Assembly (NCBI RefSeq): GCF_030410045.1
Contig: NZ_JAUFRA010000005.1
Coordinates: forward strand, 1 to 64,000
Direction of reading: 5' to 3'
Source: Marivivens donghaensis
Lineage (GTDB): Bacteria > Pseudomonadota > Alphaproteobacteria > Rhodobacterales > Rhodobacteraceae
Length of the DNA: 64,000 nt
Below, piece after piece: positions 49,800-57,382 of the stretch. The notes under the pieces were generated by a model that did not search any database, was not told the origin of the DNA, and saw nothing but the letters and a program-made list of their open reading frames with translations. Position 1 is the stretch's first letter. Each line of letters opens with the position of its first letter. The position numbers and the translations under genes were made by a program.

Positions 49800-51817
49800 C
49801 GGGCGGCGAGCTCTGCCTCGACGGTGCGTGTAAGATCAGCCAGAGAAAACGGTTTCGTCAGAAATACCGATGGCCCAACGTCAGCAAGATGGTCGGTAAA
49901 GGCATCTTCGGCGTAGCCAGAGACGAACACAACGCGGGTCTTAGGGCGCATTTTACGCGCCTCTTTGACCCACGTTGGTCCATCTTTTCCGGGCATCACA
50001 ACGTCTGAGACAAAGATATCAACGACCAATTCTGGGTCTTCGAGAAGTGTCAGAGCCTGCTCACCACTTTCGGCCTCCAACACGGTCAGCCCTTTCATCT
50101 GCAAGGCACGCGTCGCAAAGGCGCGCACCGGTGCTTCGTCTTCGACCAACAAAACGACGCCCTTTCGAGGGGTAATCGTTGGCTTTTCAGTGACTTGGGG
50201 GTTAAGCGTGTCGGTCACCGCCCCATCGAAATGGGGAAAATAGAGCGAGAAAATAGATCCTACGTCAGGTTCGCTTTCGACGAAAATGAAGCCACCAGAT
50301 TGCTTCACAATCCCATATGCCGTCGAAAGCCCTAGCCCCGTGCCTTCGCCAGGTTTCTTGGTCGAATAGAACGGCTCAAATATCTTTCCGATCTTTTCCG
50401 ACGGAATACCGTGACCTTCATCGATCACCTTGATCAGCACGTAGTTACCAGCCGGCAGACGCGCGTGATCTCGCTCAAGGCGCTCTGCCAGCGTCACGTT
50501 CTGGCTTTCAACCCGAATATCCCCGCCACCCGGCATCGCATCCCGAGCGTTCACAACAAGGTTCATGATAACCTGTTCAAGCTGACGTTTATCGGCTCGA
50601 ATGGGGTAGAGATTGTCCTCTTGGGACAAGACCAACCTGATCCGTTCACCGACCAGACGATCCAGCAATTGCGTCATATTCGCAAGGACACCTGACAGAT
50701 CAAAGACCTCGGGGAGCAGCGTCTGTTTACGCGAGAACGCGAGGAGTTGCGACACCAGCCGCGCCGCGCGGGTGGTGTTTTCTTTGATCTGATTTAGATC
50801 GCAGAAATCCGTATCGCCCTCACGGTGCCGCATGAGGAGTAACTCGCAATGCCCTGAAATTGCGGTTAATAAATTATTAAAATCATGCGCCACGCCGCCT
50901 GCCAGCTGACCGATGGCTTGCATCTTTTGGCTCTGAACGAACTGCGCTTCGAGCGATTTGAATTCTGTCATGTCGTTCAGAACCGCAATCAACGGACTAT
51001 CAGGCTCGCGCCCCGTTGGATGCAACGCAACTTGCACAAAGAAGTCCTGCCGATCGCCTTTGCCACGTAAAAATTCACGGGTGTTAAGGCTTCGCGATGC
51101 CGCGACATCAGCCAGCCAATCTGTGATTGGGCGCCCTAACCCCTCGAGCCGATCAGACAGCCGCGTACCATTGGTGATCTGCCCACCTAGCAACGTGCGG
51201 GCTTCTTGGTTGGCGAACAGGATTTCTCCGGTTTGAGCGACCTTGAGGATCGGTACAGGCAGCGCGTCGATTTCACCAATATCGGCTAGACTGTCGTGGT
51301 CATCTTCGGTCAGATATGGTTGATCAGGCTTTTGAACTCCGCTTTTGGTCGAAAGGGCCCAAAGGAAAACGTTCTCGGGCAGCGACGTCACTGAAAGCTG
51401 CGAACCCTCGCCTTTGAGTTGAAAGTTGTGGTGAGCGCGCCCAAACTGCCGAGCCTCAGCATTGAAACGCAAAATCGTCGCTCTAGGGCTCGCAAATAGC
51501 TGAGATAAGTCGATTGATCGCGCGGCGCCGTTCGACAACGATATCGAACCGTCCATCCCAATCACCCACGTTGGTTCGGTGTTTGACGATACAATTGGCT
51601 CTATTGCCGCCAAAGTCCGACGTTGCGCATACTGCCTCATAGCGCTCCGAATAAACATAAAAATGGCGGTTAGACCCATCGCGCCACCGCATAAATACCC
51701 AAATAAGGTTACCTTCGGCTCAGTAACCCAGCCCGCCAAAGAGACTGAGATAATTGCAGTAAACGCCAAAACGGATAGCCCAATGGGACCATCAATGCGT
51801 GCGGAACCTGTGTGCAC
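49796..51817 (-). CDS. cckA: Hybrid histidine kinase CckA
   Basis: The top kinase of the CckA-ChpT-CtrA relay. It is 673 residues: two N-terminal membrane helices (about 10-30 and 38-58), PAS-like segments (about 75-290), a histidine kinase core with His311 in GGVAHDFNNLL, N box RDAMPGG and G boxes (GEGTGLGLSTAYGI), and a C-terminal receiver with Asp605 (VSDVVMPGKDG). The start is GTG 51817 with AGGAG before it. A CtrA consensus site lies 44 bp upstream. chpT, ctrA and sciP are in the same window. Confidence 0.94.
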   Translation of the reverse strand: MHTGSARIDGPIGLSVLAFTAIISVSLAGWVTEPKVTLFGYLCGGAMGLTAIFMFIRSAMRQYAQRRTLAAIEPIVSSNTEPTWVIGMDGSISLSNGAARSIDLSQLFASPRATILRFNAEARQFGRAHHNFQLKGEGSQLSVTSLPENVFLWALSTKSGVQKPDQPYLTEDDHDSLADIGEIDALPVPILKVAQTGEILFANQEARTLLGGQITNGTRLSDRLEGLGRPITDWLADVAASRSLNTREFLRGKGDRQDFFVQVALHPTGREPDSPLIAVLNDMTEFKSLEAQFVQSQKMQAIGQLAGGVAHDFNNLLTAISGHCELLLMRHREGDTDFCDLNQIKENTTRAARLVSQLLAFSRKQTLLPEVFDLSGVLANMTQLLDRLVGERIRLVLSQEDNLYPIRADKRQLEQVIMNLVVNARDAMPGGGDIRVESQNVTLAERLERDHARLPAGNYVLIKVIDEGHGIPSEKIGKIFEPFYSTKKPGEGTGLGLSTAYGIVKQSGGFIFVESEPDVGSIFSLYFPHFDGAVTDTLNPQVTEKPTITPRKGVVLLVEDEAPVRAFATRALQMKGLTVLEAESGEQALTLLEDPELVVDIFVSDVVMPGKDGPTWVKEARKMRPKTRVVFVSGYAEDAFTDHLADVGPSVFLTKPFSLADLTRTVEAELAAR

Positions 51818-51860
51818 ACCGAATTCTCCTAATAATCGGGTGCACCATGTCGAAACTTGG

Positions 51861-51875
51861 TTAACGCACCCTTAA
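51861..51875. promoter_or_regulatory. CtrA box upstream of cckA
   Basis: TTAA-CGCACCC-TTAA, a perfect match to TTAA-N7-TTAA, the CtrA binding consensus. It lies 44 bp upstream of the cckA start codon in the gap to rsmB. This suggests that CtrA feeds back on its kinase. The match is seen directly; binding is inferred. Confidence 0.65.
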
Positions 51876-51924
51876 TACGAGAAAGACTGTGCAGCGAGGT
51901 TGCATTTAATACAACCTTTAGTGG

Positions 51925-53073
51925 TTATCTTGACAGTGTAGCGAGATAAAAACCATCGTGCAGTTCGGTCGGACGCAATTGCATTTCGTCAACAACGGAC
52001 CACTCTGGATGGTCGGCGAGGAACCCGTCAACCACCCTGCGATTTTCAACGTTGAGAACCGAACATGTCGCATAAGCCAATCGACCACCCTGCCCGACAT
52101 GTGTCATCGCAGTTTCCAAAATCGACCGTTGAATCGTTGTTAACTCTGCCAAACGACTCTCAGTCAGACGCCACTTCGCGTCGGGGGTCCGACGCCAGGT
52201 CCCGCTCCCGCTACAGGGTGCATCGCAGAGAACCAGATCAAAGGTCCCGATCGGGCGATTTGTCGCCTTAATGCGAGTTCCAGCGCGTGCAGCACGGGCA
52301 GGAATATCCTTCATCCGACCAACGTCGGCATCATGGGCTGTCACTTGCGCACCAAGCGCTGCGAGCGCGAGCGATTTACCGCCACCGCCAGCGCAATAGT
52401 CCAGAACGGTTTGGTCAGCAGTTACGCCTAAACGCGCCATAGCCATTTGCGATGCTGCGTCTTGAAGCTCGATATGCCCGTCATCCCACAGCCGCGTTTG
52501 TTGAATACGGCGCGCATTGCCGGTGACGATGATCGCGCCCTCGACATCTGGATGCGCATGAGCGTCGATGTCGTCGGTTTTCAGAGCGCTAAGAACCTTT
52601 TCAACGGTGCTCCGCTTACGGTTCACGCGCAGGAAAACCTGTGCTCGGTCTTGTTGCGCGGTCGCAATGCCCTTCGCATTGGCACCAAAATCGGCCACTA
52701 ACTGCGGCCAAAGCCATTCTGGCCAGTCCGCTTCAGCGTCTGGTGACATTTCCGTCGGCGTGTAGGCCAGTTCATCGTCGGACAAGCTCTGTGGCGCATG
52801 TCCTTCACCCGAAAACACATCGGCTAGATCAGCGCCCTGTTGGCGCAAAAGACCGATCATCCGACCACGCCCCGTTTCCGCGCCACCCAGCGCAGCCGTA
52901 CTCCGCCAACGACGGAGAACATCGAACACGTGGTCGCGAATGGCTGCGCGGTCTTTGGATCCCGCAAATCGCGACCCACGCGCCCAAGCGATCAGGGCAG
53001 CCTCAGCAGGCTGCCCCTCTTGGATTTTATCCAGAACTTCAATCGCCGCAGCAACGCGGGCTGCCGGTGTCAT
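51925..53073 (-). CDS. RsmB/NOP-family rRNA m5C methyltransferase
   Basis: A 382-residue SAM-dependent RNA cytosine-5 methyltransferase of the Nop2/Sun/RsmB group. An N-terminal NusB-like region (AIEVLDKIQEGQPAEAALIAW) precedes a methyltransferase domain with VLDYCAGGGGKSLALAALGA and the active-site DAPCSGSGTWRRTPDAKW. The motif VI Cys is in YATCSVLNVENRRVV. The start overlaps the stop of guaB by one base, so the pair may be translated together. Confidence 0.9.
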   Translation of the reverse strand: MTPAARVAAAIEVLDKIQEGQPAEAALIAWARGSRFAGSKDRAAIRDHVFDVLRRWRSTAALGGAETGRGRMIGLLRQQGADLADVFSGEGHAPQSLSDDELAYTPTEMSPDAEADWPEWLWPQLVADFGANAKGIATAQQDRAQVFLRVNRKRSTVEKVLSALKTDDIDAHAHPDVEGAIIVTGNARRIQQTRLWDDGHIELQDAASQMAMARLGVTADQTVLDYCAGGGGKSLALAALGAQVTAHDADVGRMKDIPARAARAGTRIKATNRPIGTFDLVLCDAPCSGSGTWRRTPDAKWRLTESRLAELTTIQRSILETAMTHVGQGGRLAYATCSVLNVENRRVVDGFLADHPEWSVVDEMQLRPTELHDGFYLATLSR

Positions 53074-54518
53074 CAGCCGATCCGGTAGTTCGGGCTTTCA
53101 CGGGTGATCTGAACGTCGTGAACATGCGACTCTTTCAGACCAGCGCCCGTGATTTTGACAAAGGAACAGTTCTTGTTCATCTCAGCGACGGTCGCGTTAC
53201 CAGTGTAACCCATTGCAGCGCGAAGACCGCCGACCATCTGGTGAAGAACCGTTGCAACAGATCCTTTGTATGGGACCTGACCCTCGATACCTTCGGGGAC
53301 GAGCTTGTCGTTTGCGGCGTCCTTTTGGAAATAACGGTCCGCCGAACCACGCGCCATCGCGCCGAGCGAGCCCATGCCGCGGTAGGATTTGAACGAACGG
53401 CCCTGATACAGGATCACCTCGCCTGGGGATTCGTCAGTGCCCGCGATCATCGAGCCAACCATAGCGCAAGATGCACCTGCTGCGATCGCTTTGGCAAAGT
53501 CGCCAGAGAATTTGATACCACCGTCAGCGATGACAGGCACATCGCCTGCCGCTTTGGCGCAATCATTGATCGCGGTCAGCTGCGGCACGCCAACACCTGC
53601 AACCATGCGCGTAGTGCAGATCGAACCCGGTCCAATGCCTACTTTGACAGCGTCAGCACCTGCGTCGATCAACGCCTTTGTCGCGTCGGCAGTCGCAACG
53701 TTGCCCGCGATGATCTGAACGTTGCTTTCCGCTTTGATGCGGCGCACGGCATCGAGAACACCAGCAGAGTGACCGTGTGCGGTATCGACAACAACGATAT
53801 CCACGCCAGCATCAATCAACATCATCGACCGTTCAAAACCAGCATCACCAACAGAGGTCGCCGCAGCGACGCGCAGGCGGCCCAGCTCATCTTTACATGC
53901 TGTTGGGTTCAGAACCGATTTCTCTGTGTCTTTGAGCGTCAAGAGACCTGTCAGCTTGCCATTTCCATCGGTAACCAACAGTTTTTCGATACGGCGCTGC
54001 TTCATCATGTCGATGGCGGCGTCACGATCAACGGGTTCACGCAGAACAGCGAGGTTGTCGAAGGTCATCATTTCAGAGACCAGCGTTGTCTCTTCAGAGG
54101 CAAAGCGCATGTCACGGTTGGTCACAATACCGACCACGTGGCCTTTGTCGTCAACAACGGGGAAACCAGTGAAATTATACCGCTCCACCAGTGCCTTTGC
54201 ATCGGCGAGCGACTGGTCGGGGCGTAGCGTGACGGGGTTGTAGACAACGCCAGATTCAAAACGCTTCACACGGCGGACTTCGCGGGCTTGTTCTTCGGAC
54301 GACAGGTTCTTGTGGATCACGCCGATACCGCCCGCTTGCGCCATCGCAATCGCCATGCGTGCTTCGGTAACGGTGTCCATTGCCGAGGACAAAAGCGGGA
54401 TGTTCATTTTGATCCCACGTGTCACGAAAGTGCGCGTATCAGCGGTCGCCGGCAGCACCGATGAGGCCGCTGGAACCAATAGTACGTCGTCGAAAGTGAG
54501 GGCCTCGCGAATCTCCAT
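53073..54518 (-). CDS. guaB: Inosine-5'-monophosphate dehydrogenase
   Basis: Oxidises IMP to XMP with NAD, the committed step to GTP. It is 481 residues. The TIM barrel is split by two CBS domains (about 90-200). The catalytic Cys is in GPGSICTTR, and the flap ends with SYRGMGSLGAM. ATG 54518 is chosen as the family-typical start EIREALTFDDVLLVPA. It precedes rsmB. Confidence 0.97.
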   Translation of the reverse strand: MEIREALTFDDVLLVPAASSVLPATADTRTFVTRGIKMNIPLLSSAMDTVTEARMAIAMAQAGGIGVIHKNLSSEEQAREVRRVKRFESGVVYNPVTLRPDQSLADAKALVERYNFTGFPVVDDKGHVVGIVTNRDMRFASEETTLVSEMMTFDNLAVLREPVDRDAAIDMMKQRRIEKLLVTDGNGKLTGLLTLKDTEKSVLNPTACKDELGRLRVAAATSVGDAGFERSMMLIDAGVDIVVVDTAHGHSAGVLDAVRRIKAESNVQIIAGNVATADATKALIDAGADAVKVGIGPGSICTTRMVAGVGVPQLTAINDCAKAAGDVPVIADGGIKFSGDFAKAIAAGASCAMVGSMIAGTDESPGEVILYQGRSFKSYRGMGSLGAMARGSADRYFQKDAANDKLVPEGIEGQVPYKGSVATVLHQMVGGLRAAMGYTGNATVAEMNKNCSFVKITGAGLKESHVHDVQITRESPNYRIG

Positions 54519-54618
54519 CAGGGTGCTCCATGGAATAGCTTCGTTTGGCGCTTCCCTATTACATGGATGCGCCACGGGGAAAAGGGCAAAGGCCCGAGAG
54601 TGACCGCAAAAATGCGTG

Positions 54619-54978
54619 TCAGGCCATCGGGGTCATCAGTTCGACCGTCTCTCCGTCGCGGACGGCGGTGTAGAAACACGACCGACGGTTTGTGTGACAG
54701 GCAGGACCCGTCTGGCGGACTTTGACCAAAATGCAGTCTTTGTCGCAGTCAAAGGTGAACTCTACCAACACTTGATGGTGGCCAGAAGTTTCACCCTTGA
54801 TCCAGAACGACTGGCGCGACCGCGACCAATAGGTGACCTTGCCCGTCTCAAGCGTTTTTGCGACTGCCTCAGCGTTCATCCACGCCATCATCAGCACGTC
54901 GCCAGTATCCACGTCTTGCGCAATCGCAGGAATAAGCCCGCGATCATCATACTTTAGAAGGGATGGATCGAATTTCAT
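54619..54978 (-). CDS. hisI: Phosphoribosyl-AMP cyclohydrolase
   Basis: Opens the adenine ring of PR-AMP in histidine biosynthesis (step 3). It is 119 residues, the single-domain form. Zinc-binding cysteines appear in DCDKDCILVKVRQTGPACH and the MAWMN and WSRSRQSFWIKGETSGH motifs are conserved. It is divergent from the Fe-S scaffold gene, with the other his genes absent nearby. Confidence 0.95.
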   Translation of the reverse strand: MKFDPSLLKYDDRGLIPAIAQDVDTGDVLMMAWMNAEAVAKTLETGKVTYWSRSRQSFWIKGETSGHHQVLVEFTFDCDKDCILVKVRQTGPACHTNRRSCFYTAVRDGETVELMTPMA

Positions 54979-55049
54979 CGCAGGTATCCTATTGCTGTCG
55001 CGGTTCGCGCCCTATTTACTGCACAGACGTTGAAAAGGAAAACCCGCCC

Positions 55050-55499
55050 GTGTCCGATAATGCAGAATTGGTGAAACTCTATTCCTCGCGCATTTTGGCG
55101 CTCACGGCAGACATGCCGTTCACGGACCGCCTGCCCGATGCAGATGCCACGGTGAAAAAACGTTCGCCTTTATGCGGGTCGACGGTCACTGTGGACATAA
55201 AAATGCAGGACGGCGTTATAAGTTCCTACGGTCAGGACGTTAAAGCATGTGCATTGGGTCAAGCCTCTGCCGCGATCCTTGGGGGTGCGGTCATAGGGCG
55301 GACCGTCGCGGAGCTAGAGGCCGCACGGGACGAATTGCGCGCAATGCTGAAAAATGATGGTCCCGTTCCGCAAGCGCCTTTTGATGGGTTGGAGGCGCTG
55401 CTGCCAGCACGGGATTACAAGAACAGGCACGCGTCGATCCTTCTGGCCTTCGACGCGGTCGTCGAGGCGGCGCATTTGGCGCAGGCACAAAAAGAGTAA
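55050..55499 (+). CDS. Iron-sulfur cluster assembly scaffold-like protein (NifU/IscU family)
   Basis: A 149-residue protein of the IscU-like fold. The first conserved Cys is in KRSPLCGSTVTVDI and the next in VKACALGQASAAIL. It likely passes or holds Fe-S clusters, but some members lack activity. GTG 55050 is chosen with AAAAGGAA before it; an upstream start would overlap hisI's region. It precedes the chemoreceptor-like gene by 44 bp on the same strand. Confidence 0.8.
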   Translation: MSDNAELVKLYSSRILALTADMPFTDRLPDADATVKKRSPLCGSTVTVDIKMQDGVISSYGQDVKACALGQASAAILGGAVIGRTVAELEAARDELRAMLKNDGPVPQAPFDGLEALLPARDYKNRHASILLAFDAVVEAAHLAQAQKE

Positions 55500-55543
55500 T
55501 TCGCCGACTCCCTTGGGTGTCGGTTCGGGCACCGGGAGGACGC

Positions 55544-56953
55544 ATGTTGCACCGAAAGAGTTCAGCGCAGTTCGCTGACGTACCATCGACGGGGTTTGAT
55601 GAAATCACCCGCGTCGGCACCAAAATGGCGTCTGACGTCGTAGATATCGCTGGCTTCCTTGACAGCGTTGGCGAATTGTCCAGCCAACAGCTAGGTGAAA
55701 TGGAAGGCCTGCAATCGCGGGTCAATCACATCATGCATGCCAACACCGCTATGCAAGAAGCAATCAGGCATGTCGCGACAATGGCCGAGGCCAATTCTGA
55801 AGCGCTTCAGCTTGGCATCGCGAGTTTCCTCACCAGCCGCGAAAGCAGTGAACAGGTCGCAAACTGGGTGCGGTCCGTTGAAACCCGCATTACGGCAGTG
55901 GTTCAAACGCTGAAATCGGTGGAAAGCCTGAACCGCGAGATCACGTCGATTGCCCGTCAGGTGAATATCCTCGCCATCAATGCCAAGATCGAGGCCGTCC
56001 GTGCGGGCACGCATGGCCGTGGCTTTGCTGTCGTAGCAGAGGCCATCAACGAGCTGTCTCGTAACACTGGGATGGCCGCAGAGTCGGTCAGCGAAGGTGT
56101 CACAGTCCTCGCTAAGAACTTTGACGAACTCAGCAAAGAAACCACCGCCATGCAGACCACCGCGGCAAAGGTGATTGCGGACACCGAAGACACGAACCAA
56201 AAGATCACGACCGTTGCGGAACAAATGCAGGAAACCGTTCGCACGGCAGGGACCATGCAAGCCGATGCCGAAGTTATCGCGGATGCGATTGACACTTTCG
56301 GTCCCGCATTTGAAAAAATCGCGGGATCGGCCCAAACGACGACGGATGGTGTGCAGGAAACACGCAGTCGACTACATGCCTTGGTGGATGATAGCGAAAC
56401 CGTTGTGCGCCTGAGCGTTCTCGCAGGGGGCGCCTCTGAGGATCAGAAGTTCATTGATCACGTGATTCAAACCGCGAAAGAGATCAGTGCGGCCTTTGAA
56501 GACGCGATCAAGAAGCGAGTCATTTCCGAAGCAGAACTCTTTGATCGAACATACCTTCCGATCCCTGCAACCAATCCACAGCAGGTCATGTCGCGCTTTA
56601 CGCGGTTCACGGATGCCGTTCTTCCGAAATTCCAAGAACCTGCGCTGAAACTCGATCCAAGAGTGGTGTTCAGCGCCGCCGTGGACGATCGTGGCTACTT
56701 GCCAACGCACAACCTCAAATTCTCGTTCCCGCAAGGACCTGACGTTGTTTGGAACACTGCGAACAGCCGAAACCGCAGGATTTTCGACGACCGTGTCGGC
56801 CTAAAGGCTGGTCAAAGCCGCGAACCTTTCCTTATGCAGGTCTATCGCCGTGATATGGGCGGTGGCGAATTTGCGATGATGAAAGACCTCTCTGCCCCGA
56901 TCACCGTGAACGGTCGTCATTGGGGTGGCCTCCGCCTCGCCTATAAAATCTGA
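55544..56953 (+). CDS. Soluble methyl-accepting chemotaxis-type protein
   Basis: A 469-residue cytoplasmic chemoreceptor-like protein without membrane helices. The N-terminal half is a coiled-coil signalling region with the hairpin-like ILAINAKIEAVRAGTHGRGFAV tip. The C-terminal part (YLPTHNLKFS; NRRIFDDRVGLKAG; RDMGGGEFAMMKDLSAPI) looks like a sensory domain of a Cache-like or PAS-like fold found after MCP signalling domains. The usual order is thus reversed. ATG 55544 follows GGGAGGACGC. The signal is unknown. Confidence 0.82.
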   Translation: MLHRKSSAQFADVPSTGFDEITRVGTKMASDVVDIAGFLDSVGELSSQQLGEMEGLQSRVNHIMHANTAMQEAIRHVATMAEANSEALQLGIASFLTSRESSEQVANWVRSVETRITAVVQTLKSVESLNREITSIARQVNILAINAKIEAVRAGTHGRGFAVVAEAINELSRNTGMAAESVSEGVTVLAKNFDELSKETTAMQTTAAKVIADTEDTNQKITTVAEQMQETVRTAGTMQADAEVIADAIDTFGPAFEKIAGSAQTTTDGVQETRSRLHALVDDSETVVRLSVLAGGASEDQKFIDHVIQTAKEISAAFEDAIKKRVISEAELFDRTYLPIPATNPQQVMSRFTRFTDAVLPKFQEPALKLDPRVVFSAAVDDRGYLPTHNLKFSFPQGPDVVWNTANSRNRRIFDDRVGLKAGQSREPFLMQVYRRDMGGGEFAMMKDLSAPITVNGRHWGGLRLAYKI

Positions 56954-57151
56954 CCGCAAAAAGAAAACCGCCGCACGTCACAATGGACGGCGGCGGAGAG
57001 CGGTGTTTCGCGTGGGACCCGTATCCGGTGAAAACGGAAAAGAGGCAGGACTCCGTTTGACCAATTTGGACAGGCAGTGGTCGACGTCAGAAGTTTGGGA
57101 CAGGACGACAGACCGGAACGGCGCGGAACACGAGGGCAGTTGATAGGCAGG

Positions 57152-57274
57152 TTACAAGAACGCAGGCAGCGTGAGGCCAGCATAGAGGATCACAACCAGC
57201 GACACCGCCCCAATCAGATCGGACAGAACAGTCACGGGTGACCGGCTCAGTACGGCTTTGATATCTTTCGCCAT
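57152..57274 (-). CDS. Small membrane protein behind a LexA-type box
   Basis: A 40-residue protein: a basic N-terminus (AKDIKAVLSRSP) and a hydrophobic segment (about residues 16-38; IGAVSLVVILYAGLTLPAFL) that can span the membrane once. GCAGGAGAAATCAAC precedes its ATG. The nearest upstream gene is recG, 109 bp away, whose stop faces this start. A GAAC-N7-GAAC site lies 67 bp upstream. I do not recognise the protein; its size and control recall SidA of Caulobacter and TisB-like SOS peptides, but similarity is by class only. Confidence 0.7.
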   Translation of the reverse strand: MAKDIKAVLSRSPVTVLSDLIGAVSLVVILYAGLTLPAFL

Positions 57275-57340
57275 GTTGATTTCTCCTGCTGCGTTAACCT
57301 TGTTGCTTATTTGTTCTCACATGATTCCGATTCAATCAAG

Positions 57341-57355
57341 AACTTTTTGAGAACA
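57341..57355. promoter_or_regulatory. LexA-type SOS box (GAAC-N7-GAAC)
   Basis: GAACTTTTTGAGAAC, that is GTTC-N7-GTTC on the minus strand, the alphaproteobacterial LexA consensus. It lies between the recG stop and the 40-residue gene start. On the minus strand a possible -35 (TTGATT) starts right after it. Further GAAC half-sites at 57362 and 57374 have other spacings (N6, N8). Confidence 0.65.
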
Positions 57356-57382
57356 TTTGCGAACATTTAGGAGAACATCAGG

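Noticed and set aside
52641..54227. Open frame of 528 codons opposite guaB and rsmB
   Set aside because: Spans two genes with strong family evidence on the other strand; no start signal or motif.
56954..57151. Possible gene on the plus strand after the chemoreceptor gene (72 codons)
   Set aside because: The frame starts inside the upstream gene, has no ribosome-binding site and has no recognisable motif.
57356..57377. Further LexA boxes beside the GAAC-N7-GAAC site
   Set aside because: The extra GAAC copies are spaced by 6 and 8 bases instead of 7.
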